15,251 nt of DNA, from NCBI GenBank assembly GCA_028711675.1, contig JAQTRT010000036.1, forward strand, positions 1 through 15,251, read 5' to 3'. The notes under the pieces are model-generated. The model had not been told where the DNA came from and did no database searches. It saw only the letters and a program-made list of their open reading frames with translations. How positions within the stretch are numbered: the first letter of the stretch is position 1; each line of letters opens with the position of its first letter. The position numbers and the translations under genes are program-made. Positions 1 through 5,560 of this stretch are shown one piece after another. The DNA is from a bacterium. GTDB taxonomy: Bacteria; Spirochaetota; JAHITG01.

Positions 1-66
1 GAGGCTGCGGATCTTTTCCAGCATCTCTTTCTGCAGGTTTTTCGGCTGGTCCCTGGTCTCGACAGG
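1..66 (-). other. In-frame continuation of plsC after its stop codon
   Basis: Directly after the TAA at 67-69 the same reading frame stays open to the window edge and encodes 22 residues beginning PVETRDQPKN and ending LEKIRSL. This looks like the usual C-terminal tail of PlsC proteins, where a strand ending in a PI/PV-D/E-T motif is followed by a helix with regularly spaced Leu/Ile. It is therefore probably the detached 3' end of the gene next to it. The true end of the gene lies outside the window. Confidence 0.6.
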
Positions 67-693
67 TTAAAGGAACCTGACCTTTATGGGAAGCGGATTG
101 ATGAAAGCTGACTTTTTCTTCTGTATGAAAAGCGTGTTCTTCAGGACGATGGGCACTACTTTTGCTCCCGTGTGATAGGCAATGACGATGCTTCCGGACT
201 TGAATTCATTGACGGTATCATCCAGGCTCCTGGTCCCTTCGGGAAAGATGAGGATCGAGACACCTTTCTTGATGTAGCTGATGGCTTTCTGGATGGCCCT
301 GAACGCTTTATACCTGTTCTCCCTGTCCAAATTGATGTAATCCACGGCCCAGAGCGTGAATCCGAAAAGCGGTGTATAAAAAAGGGATTTTTTAATGATC
401 CACTTGAAAGGGATATCATCAAGGAGGGTAAAGAGCACAAGGATATCGAACAGGCTCTGATGGTTGGATACGAAAAGATAGGTCTGCCGGGCATCGTAGG
501 TCCGCGGATTCTGCAGATAAAGGCGCGACCCCGAAACGAACAGGATGAACTTGCCGCACAGGACCAGGGTCTTATGGAGGACAGGCCTTAAAAAAGAAAA
601 AGGCCATATGAATACGGCCATGATAAAGCTTACCACAATGGAGAGAAGAAAACTTTCATAAAAATAAAGGGTAAGGATGAGATTGGTGATCAT
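67..693 (-). CDS. plsC: 1-acyl-sn-glycerol-3-phosphate acyltransferase (PlsC), cut short by an in-frame stop
   Basis: PlsC transfers an acyl chain to the sn-2 position of lysophosphatidate, giving phosphatidic acid at the inner membrane. The 208-residue product has hydrophobic N-terminal segments (about 5-55), the catalytic H(X4)D box NHQSLFD with His78 and Asp83, the substrate-binding FPEGTRS box at 150-156, the FKSGS stretch at 164-168 and the VVPI strand at 179-182. All acyltransferase motifs are therefore present. The length is shorter than the usual roughly 240 residues because a TAA follows VRFL, while family-like sequence continues in frame beyond it. The truncated protein might still fold and work, or the stop may be a recent mutation or sequence error. 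The ATG overlaps the TGA of the upstream small ORF (ATGA, 690-693), implying translational coupling. It is the last gene of the plsY-gpsA operon seen here. Confidence 0.88.
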   Translation of the reverse strand: MITNLILTLYFYESFLLSIVVSFIMAVFIWPFSFLRPVLHKTLVLCGKFILFVSGSRLYLQNPRTYDARQTYLFVSNHQSLFDILVLFTLLDDIPFKWIIKKSLFYTPLFGFTLWAVDYINLDRENRYKAFRAIQKAISYIKKGVSILIFPEGTRSLDDTVNEFKSGSIVIAYHTGAKVVPIVLKNTLFIQKKKSAFINPLPIKVRFL

Positions 694-812
694 AGGATAC
701 TGTTGCTGGCATGAAATATGTCGTAGATCTTCTCCCCGGACGACGATTTCATGAGGGGAGAATAGATGGTCTCGACATACTTTCTCCCGTTCTTCTTAAC
801 GCCCCTTTTCAT
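690..812 (-). CDS. Small 40-residue hypothetical protein coupled to plsC
   Basis: I do not recognise this protein. Three signs favour a real gene. A strong GGAGGAG ribosome binding site lies 8 nt before the ATG at 812. The stop overlaps the plsC start as ATGA. The gene also fills the space between merR and plsC in the operon's direction. The product starts MKRGVKKNGRKYV and ends HASNSIL; it is basic at the N-terminus, with no membrane segment, cysteine pair or known motif. A longer in-frame start at 881 (MMKEEV) lacks a ribosome binding site and would begin just after the merR stop, so the 812 start is preferred. It may be a functional micropeptide or simply a leader that sets translation of plsC. 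Confidence 0.5.
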   Translation of the reverse strand: MKRGVKKNGRKYVETIYSPLMKSSSGEKIYDIFHASNSIL

Positions 813-820
813 GGAAAAAA

Positions 821-827
821 CTCCTCC
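821..827 (-). promoter_or_regulatory. Strong Shine-Dalgarno site (GGAGGAG)
   Basis: GGAGGAG on the minus strand is followed by an 8-nt spacer and ATG at 812. It is among the best matches to the anti-SD sequence in the window and decides the start of the 40-residue ORF, well inside the longer open frame that begins at 881. Confidence 0.65.
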
Positions 828-888
828 GGACAATGATTGATGACTTCTTAAACTGTTCCCGATTACTTCTTCTTTCATCATCGTTCGG

Positions 889-1227
889 CTATTTTTTTCC
901 TTTAATGATTTTTTTGATCTCCTCCAGGTCTCTCCTGATGCGGGAGAACAGGATATCCACGGGCGGGGCTTCGCCCCGTTTCAGCTCCTGCCAGAGCCGC
1001 TTTTTCGCGCCATTGATGGTATACAGCTCCTCGTACAGCAGTTCCTTGATCCGGAGCGCTATCTCCAGGTCTTTTTTATGGTACAGCCTGTGGCCCGATT
1101 CCTTTTTCTTTGGCTTGAGGAATCCGATCTCGCGCTCCCAGTTGCGGAGCACGTGCTGCTGGACGCCCACGATCTGGCTCACTTCGCCGATGGTGTAATA
1201 CTCTTTCTTTAAATTTCCCTGGTCCAT
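889..1227 (-). CDS. MerR-family transcriptional regulator
   Basis: This 112-residue protein has an N-terminal MerR-type winged helix: YYTIGEVSQIVGVQQHVLRNWE (residues 10-31) is the helix-turn-helix, followed by a wing with KKESGHRLYHKKDLEIALRI. A second helical pair (KELLYEELYTINGAKKRL) comes next. The C-terminal 20 residues are charged and probably coiled-coil (SRIRRDLEEIKKIIKGKK), as needed for dimerisation. There is no separate effector-binding domain and no metal-binding cysteine, so no ligand can be proposed. Similar short MerR proteins are known beside HU/IHF genes in deltaproteobacteria and related groups. The gene starts 22 nt after the HU stop and is probably cotranscribed with it. 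It could regulate this phospholipid operon, but I see no MerR-type dyad in a spaced promoter to prove that. Confidence 0.85.
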   Translation of the reverse strand: MDQGNLKKEYYTIGEVSQIVGVQQHVLRNWEREIGFLKPKKKESGHRLYHKKDLEIALRIKELLYEELYTINGAKKRLWQELKRGEAPPVDILFSRIRRDLEEIKKIIKGKK

Positions 1228-1249
1228 AAAATGTGCTTCCCTTGCGGAT

Positions 1250-1528
1250 CTACGGATTAATAAACTTGATCAGGTTCCTTGATGCCTTGAACCTGACCTT
1301 CCTGGGCCTGGTCACAGACGAGATTTTTTTCGTCCTGGGATTGACAAAACTGGTCTTTTTCTTCCGCACGATCTTAAAGACCCCGAAATTTTTGATGTTC
1401 ACCTGTTTCTGTTCTGAGAGGGAATTGATGATCGTGTCAAGGAACAGGTCGAACACTTTCCTGGCATCGGTCTCAGGCAGGCCGGTCTTCTTCAGGTCCC
1501 GGATAAAATCCGTCTTTATCTGTTTCAT
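1250..1528 (-). CDS. HU/IHF-family DNA-binding protein
   Basis: A 92-residue histone-like protein that binds and bends DNA as a dimer. The N-terminal helical dimerisation part (residues 3-40, with TDFIRDLKKTGL) leads into the conserved VNIKNFGVFKIV strand (43-54), then the beta arm with VNPRTKK (62-68), whose Pro64 matches the intercalating proline of HU/IHF, and ends with RPRKVRFKASRNLIKFIN. The arm reads NPRTKK instead of the common NPQTGE, and the protein is very basic, so it is a divergent member. I cannot say whether it is a homodimeric HU or one IHF subunit. Its ATG lies one base after the gpsA stop (TGATATG), so translation is almost certainly coupled. Confidence 0.9.
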   Translation of the reverse strand: MKQIKTDFIRDLKKTGLPETDARKVFDLFLDTIINSLSEQKQVNIKNFGVFKIVRKKKTSFVNPRTKKISSVTRPRKVRFKASRNLIKFINP

Positions 1529-1529
1529 A

Positions 1530-2549
1530 TCAGCGCCAATGCTCCGGTTTAGGATCCCTGGTCATCAGGGCTTTCACGGCTTTCAGCGTATTCTTTTTCC
1601 TGTAAATGATATGATGAACTTCCTCAATGATAGGCATGTTCACTTTGTGTTTTTGAGCCAGGCTGTAGGCGGATAACGTGGTCTTCACGCCTTCGGCCAC
1701 CATTACCATGCCATCAAGTATATCCCTGATCTTCCGGCCTTTGCCCAGTTCCTCGCCCACATACCGGTTCCTGCTAAAGGGGCTGATGCAGGTCGTGATC
1801 AGATCGCCGATACCGGCCAGGCCGGCAAAGGTCTGGGCTTGGGCACCCATCTTGATCCCGAGCCTCTGTATCTCCGCCAGTCCCCTGGTCATGAGGGCTG
1901 CTTTGGTATTGGAACCGAATCCCAGGCCGTCCGAGATACCGCATGCAATGGCAATGATATTCTTCAGGGAACCTCCCAGTTCAACGCCTGTGATGTCTTC
2001 ATTGGTATAGACCCGGAAATATTCCGTGATGAATATTTTCTGGAGATACCTGAGTTTCCGGAGGTCATTATTCAGGCCGGCAATGACCACGGTCGTGGGA
2101 ACTTTCCGGCTCACTTCCTCGGCATGGGACGGTCCGGAGAGCGTATAGATATCCGGATTTTCCGTGGTCTCGTACAGGATCTCGGATATCCTTTTCAGGG
2201 ACTTGTTCTCAATGCCTTTGGCTACATTGATCAGGATCTTGTTCCTGACCTTGTCCCACGTGTTTTTCAGTACCGAACGGATAAAATGGGTAGGAATGGC
2301 GAAGATGACAATATTGCTTTTATACAGGATCTCATCTGCGTCCGAGGAAAAGAATATCTTTTCAGGGATGGCTACTCCCGGGAGGAATTTCTTGTTCTCC
2401 CGTTCCCTGTTCATTTTATCGCACTGTTCTTTGTCGTAATCCCAGACTTTAACCTTGTGCCTGCGGGATAAAAGGATAGCCAGGGTCGTGCCCCAGCTTC
2501 CCGCTCCCAGAACCGCGATCTTTTCATTTCTCACGAAGAATTTTTTCAT
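1530..2549 (-). CDS. gpsA: Glycerol-3-phosphate dehydrogenase [NAD(P)+]
   Basis: GpsA reduces dihydroxyacetone phosphate to sn-glycerol-3-phosphate, the backbone for phospholipids, in the cytosol. The 339 residues match the family length. The N-terminal Rossmann motif is LGAGSWGTTLA (residues 14-24). INVAKGIE holds the active-site Lys111. SGPSHAEEV lies at 138-146. GGSLKNIIAIACG contains the catalytic Lys196, and GIGDLITTCISPFSRNR (247-262) is the substrate-binding signature. All key residues appear intact. The gene lies 5 nt after the plsY stop and 1 nt before HU. No clear Shine-Dalgarno precedes its ATG, so it probably depends on coupling to plsY translation. Its product feeds directly into PlsY. 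Confidence 0.97.
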   Translation of the reverse strand: MKKFFVRNEKIAVLGAGSWGTTLAILLSRRHKVKVWDYDKEQCDKMNRERENKKFLPGVAIPEKIFFSSDADEILYKSNIVIFAIPTHFIRSVLKNTWDKVRNKILINVAKGIENKSLKRISEILYETTENPDIYTLSGPSHAEEVSRKVPTTVVIAGLNNDLRKLRYLQKIFITEYFRVYTNEDITGVELGGSLKNIIAIACGISDGLGFGSNTKAALMTRGLAEIQRLGIKMGAQAQTFAGLAGIGDLITTCISPFSRNRYVGEELGKGRKIRDILDGMVMVAEGVKTTLSAYSLAQKHKVNMPIIEEVHHIIYRKKNTLKAVKALMTRDPKPEHWR

Positions 2550-2554
2550 ACGGA

Positions 2555-3166
2555 TTATTTTATTTTTTCACCCCATTTCCGTTCAGTCCCGCTCAACAGC
2601 CTTTGTATATTATCCTTATGTTTGAACGTCACGTAACACGCGATCAGCAGTGTAAAAACAAATAAAGCGGTTGAACCGGGTTCCAGGACCAGGACCGTGA
2701 CTGGCAGGGCCAGGGCCAGGGCTATGGAACCGAGGGATATATATCTCGTAATGAGGACCAGGAGAATGAACAGGATGACCGGGGGAATCACGATCTTGTA
2801 GCTTAAAGCCAGCAGGACCCCTGTTGAGACGGCCGCACCCTTGCCGCCTTTGAAACCCAGGAATAGTGAAAAAGAATGGCCCAGGATACAGCCGAGACCC
2901 GTGAGAACCGGCATTAATCCGGCTGGTTCAGGGAACACAGCCCGGCTGATCAGGACCGGGATAAGGCCTTTCACGCCGTCCAGGACCATGATAATGAAGA
3001 ACCATTTCTTCCCAAGGACGCGGCTGGCGTTGGTAGCTCCGATATTCCTGCTGCCGACCTTGCTGAGATCGACGTTTTTGATCAGTTTCGTGAAGATATA
3101 AGCGAAAGGTATGGAGCCGATCACATAAGAACCGAGAATAAAGAGTATTTCATAAAATATTTTCAT
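2555..3166 (-). CDS. plsY: Acyl-phosphate:glycerol-3-phosphate acyltransferase (PlsY)
   Basis: PlsY moves an acyl group from acyl-phosphate to the sn-1 position of glycerol-3-phosphate in the inner membrane. With the ATG at 3166 the protein is 203 residues, the normal size. It shows the three family motifs: GSIPFAYIFTK followed by VGSRNIGATN (residues 17-46), GHSFSLFLGFKGGKG (96-110), and FKHKDNIQRLLSGTE (181-195). It has about five to six membrane segments. A start 20 codons upstream (3226) is also open, but that extension would run through AT-rich promoter-like DNA, and the MKIFYEILFILGSYVIGSIP start matches the family N-terminus. It is the first gene of the leftward operon, followed at 5 nt by gpsA, its substrate supplier. 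PlsX, which makes acyl-phosphate, is not in the window. Confidence 0.95.
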   Translation of the reverse strand: MKIFYEILFILGSYVIGSIPFAYIFTKLIKNVDLSKVGSRNIGATNASRVLGKKWFFIIMVLDGVKGLIPVLISRAVFPEPAGLMPVLTGLGCILGHSFSLFLGFKGGKGAAVSTGVLLALSYKIVIPPVILFILLVLITRYISLGSIALALALPVTVLVLEPGSTALFVFTLLIACYVTFKHKDNIQRLLSGTERKWGEKIK

Positions 3167-3344
3167 AATAATTGATATGATAAACTTATACAAGATGAAT
3201 AAAAAGTCAATAATTTTGTTTGACAAATTATTTAATATTAATAAATTAAATCTGGATAATTCTGAACCACGGCATCAAGATACAAAAAAGGGAATAATCG
3301 CTGTATCACATCATCTCTTGATCGTGCAAGGAGCTGGAATTTTC
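3167..3344. promoter_or_regulatory. Divergent, AT-rich promoter region between plsY and the MBL-fold gene
   Basis: This 178-bp gap is the only divergent junction in the window and is much richer in A/T than the flanking genes, above all at 3167-3250. On the plus strand a perfect TTGACA (3220-3225) is followed after 16 nt by TAAATT (3242-3247), and GATAAT occurs at 3255-3260. On the minus strand TTGTCA (3226-3221) has TTTATT 17 nt on (3203-3198), and TATAAG lies at 3190-3185. The two strands' -35-like elements sit in a small inverted repeat, GTCAA (3206-3210) and TTGAC (3220-3224). Promoters in both directions are likely; the exact boxes are a guess. No riboswitch-like structure was recognised in the roughly 90-nt leader of the plus-strand gene. 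Confidence 0.5.
3328..3333 (+). promoter_or_regulatory. Shine-Dalgarno site for the MBL-fold gene
   Basis: AAGGAG lies 11 nt before the ATG at 3345. It fixes the start there rather than at the upstream in-frame ATG at 3177, which would add 56 residues encoded by the AT-rich promoter region and unlike any MBL-fold N-terminus. Confidence 0.55.
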
Positions 3345-4295
3345 ATGGAAATAAAATTCTGGGGTGTCAGGGGTTCCATCCCCACGCCTTTAAATTCACA
3401 GGACATCAAATTAAAGATCAGGAAAAGCCTGTTACTGGCCAGGGATGTCGACACTTCCACAGAAGAAAAGCTCGATTATTTCCTGAACCAGCTTCCCTTC
3501 TCCGTATACGGCACTTTCGGCGGAAATACGCCCTGCGTTTCCGTCCAGGACGACCACGACAACATCATTATCCTGGACATGGGTTCCGGCGCCCGGGGCC
3601 TTGGCTACGACCTGAAGCAAAGATACCCCAACGGCAAGGCATTATATATCTTCCTGTCCCATACGCACTGGGACCATATCCAGGGAATCCCGTTTTTTCT
3701 CCCCATCTATGACAAGAATTTCACTCTGATCTTTCACAGTCCGAAACTGGACATTGAGGAACGGCTCATCGCCCAGCAAGAGGAAAAATTCTTCCCGGCT
3801 CAATTCCATCACACGTTCTCAAAAAAAATGATCAAGCATATCAAAGAGAACGATGAACTGGAGATCAACAAGGACCTGTTCATTTCATCTTACAAGCTTA
3901 TGCACCCCGGTGATTCCTTCGCGTACAAAATCACGTCGAACAATAAATCCGTTATTTATGCCACGGATGCCGAATTTTACCAGTTGAACGAAGAATTCAT
4001 GAACAAGATGCACCAGTTCTGGTTCAACGCAGAAGCCATTATCTTTGACGCTCAGTATACCATGCAGGAATACATCAGCAAGATCAACTGGGGCCACAGC
4101 ACCAATACCATGGCGGTCGATATCGCCGTGCACTGCAAGATCAAAAAACTGATCCTGTTCCACCATGAACCCATCTACACGGACGAATTCATCGAGACCA
4201 CGGTCCGTAAATCAAAGGAATACCTGAACATACTGTATCCCGACTACCCTCTGGAAATTTTAGGAGCTTATGAAGGACTGGCTATCAATATTTAA
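3345..4295 (+). CDS. Metallo-beta-lactamase-fold metal-dependent hydrolase
   Basis: A 316-residue cytoplasmic enzyme of the MBL superfamily, in the branch related to RNase Z, PhnP and cyclic-nucleotide phosphodiesterases. It opens with KFWGVRGSIPTP, and GTFGGNTPCVSV follows at 57-67, both typical of this branch. The metal-binding motif HTHWDH is at 106-111 (His106, His108, Asp110, His111). Further expected ligands are His187 (MHPGDS), Asp208 (YATDAE) and His273 (LFHHEP), with GHST at 250-253. The dinuclear metal site is thus complete and the enzyme is probably active, most likely on a phosphodiester, but the substrate cannot be read from sequence. A stretch of about 35 residues after the first strand (17-50) is longer than in minimal members. 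The 3' end overlaps the next gene by 26 nt, so the two are cotranscribed. Confidence 0.88.
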   Translation: MEIKFWGVRGSIPTPLNSQDIKLKIRKSLLLARDVDTSTEEKLDYFLNQLPFSVYGTFGGNTPCVSVQDDHDNIIILDMGSGARGLGYDLKQRYPNGKALYIFLSHTHWDHIQGIPFFLPIYDKNFTLIFHSPKLDIEERLIAQQEEKFFPAQFHHTFSKKMIKHIKENDELEINKDLFISSYKLMHPGDSFAYKITSNNKSVIYATDAEFYQLNEEFMNKMHQFWFNAEAIIFDAQYTMQEYISKINWGHSTNTMAVDIAVHCKIKKLILFHHEPIYTDEFIETTVRKSKEYLNILYPDYPLEILGAYEGLAINI

Positions 4296-5541
4296 AAAAC
4301 CCGGCGTCTTGAATAATATCATTTATCTGGCCTACGGGCTCATTGTCTTTTTATTCCGTTACATGAACAAGACCGAAGTGATCTTTCTTCTCCTGATCAT
4401 CATTATTGCGAACAATTTTATCATTAAAAAAAAAATTGTGTTCCTGTCCGGCTTCCGGGCGGAACTGAGGAACCTGAACTGGGTATTCATACCGGTCTTT
4501 TTTTACGCCCTGATCATGCCTGACAGGATCATCGGGCTTTTATTGATCAGTAATATCTTTTCCGACCGGATCGCCAGGCTGGTAAGAGCGCACCTGCCGC
4601 CTCTCTTCTTCCGGTATCTGAGGAAAGGCGTGAAAGGCACGATCGCTTTCATCCTTTCTAATTTCATCATTTCCCTTATGTTCTTTTATTTTTTATCCGG
4701 GTATCTGATCATCCGGGATGTGGTGATCCTGTTCATCATCTCCGTGGCATTCGGTTTCCTGGAGAACATCCGGATCATGGACCTGCCTGATAATTTCAAC
4801 CTCAATATCTTCGGCTCCGTCCTTATCATACTTTGCACATACATTGATTTCCATTTCAGGTTCAGCACCCTGAACTTTGTCTTCGGGTCTTTTATCTGCG
4901 TCTTCATTACCCTGATCTTCATCCTTCTCGATTTCGTCAACCTCAGGTCCTCTTATATCTATTATCTTTATTTTGTGCTCTTTTATACCAGCATGGGCTA
5001 TTTCCTTTTCATCTTCAATGCCCTGATCCTTCTCTGCATGGGTGTTTTACAGAAAATGAAGGTCCGGTATTCCTTCATCGATCTTTATCCCCTGAAAAAT
5101 TATTTTTACCTTTCCCTGATGATCATCCTGGCTTATTTTTTCATCCCCCACCTTCCCCTCATCCGTTCAGCCCTGGTCACGGGCCTCATCACAGGCCTCC
5201 TTCATTACGCTTATCATCTGGATGTTATCGACGAGATCAACAGCAAGTTCAATTCCGTGCCATTATTAAAGAAGATGGCTGTCCGGCTCTCCCCGTGGTT
5301 CGAAAGAATAAAATTCATCAATAAACGCACTTTCTTTTTCAATAACCTGACGACCCTGCTCCTGCTCCTGATCGCCTTGTACCTGAATCTGGTTGACTGG
5401 ACCTATCTCCTCCTGGCGCTCATCTGCGTGAACCTCACTATCATCCTGTACGATTATCTGAGGAAAAAATATATCATCAGTCCTGAATGGGTAAAATTCC
5501 TCATCGTTTATATCCCGTTCAAGTTGGTACTATTAATATAA
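4270..5541 (+). CDS. Polytopic membrane protein with a degenerate dolichol-kinase-like (SEC59/CTP-transferase) signature
   Basis: A 423-residue, very hydrophobic protein with about ten or more membrane helices. Residues 92-130 (ISNIFSDRIARLV, then RKGVKGTIAFILSN) and 158-185 (SVAFGFLENIRIMDLPDNFNLNIFG) follow the order of motifs in dolichol kinase/CTP-transferase membrane proteins: an acidic A-rich motif, a K-x(3)-G motif, then E and P/D-N. The canonical GD and KSxEG residues are altered (SD, KGVKG), so activity is uncertain. The C-terminal half (residues 270-423) has another block of helices and a basic cytoplasmic stretch near 325-352 that I cannot assign. This assignment is by eye and tentative; the protein may instead be an unrelated membrane family. 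Start: AGGAG ends only 3 nt before the ATG, inside the upstream gene, suggesting coupled translation. The radical SAM gene starts 19 nt downstream. Confidence 0.72.
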   Translation: MKDWLSIFKKPGVLNNIIYLAYGLIVFLFRYMNKTEVIFLLLIIIIANNFIIKKKIVFLSGFRAELRNLNWVFIPVFFYALIMPDRIIGLLLISNIFSDRIARLVRAHLPPLFFRYLRKGVKGTIAFILSNFIISLMFFYFLSGYLIIRDVVILFIISVAFGFLENIRIMDLPDNFNLNIFGSVLIILCTYIDFHFRFSTLNFVFGSFICVFITLIFILLDFVNLRSSYIYYLYFVLFYTSMGYFLFIFNALILLCMGVLQKMKVRYSFIDLYPLKNYFYLSLMIILAYFFIPHLPLIRSALVTGLITGLLHYAYHLDVIDEINSKFNSVPLLKKMAVRLSPWFERIKFINKRTFFFNNLTTLLLLLIALYLNLVDWTYLLLALICVNLTIILYDYLRKKYIISPEWVKFLIVYIPFKLVLLI

Positions 5542-5560
5542 GGAATTAATGTGAAACAAG

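Noticed and set aside
690..881. 63-residue version of the small ORF starting at 881
   Set aside because: No ribosome binding site precedes 881, whereas a strong one precedes the internal ATG at 812.
1839..2471. 210-residue open frame on the plus strand opposite gpsA
   Set aside because: It lies entirely antisense to an intact, well-conserved gpsA, has no ribosome binding site that stands out, and reads as low-information sequence produced by the codon bias of the real gene.
3167..3226. 20-residue N-terminal extension of PlsY
   Set aside because: It would overlap the probable promoter elements and give a protein longer than the family norm. The internal ATG at 3166 begins the usual PlsY N-terminal helix.
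3177..3344. 56-residue N-terminal extension of the MBL-fold protein
   Set aside because: The extension covers the AT-rich promoter region, the family N-terminus begins at MEIKFWGVRGS, and AAGGAG precedes that ATG.
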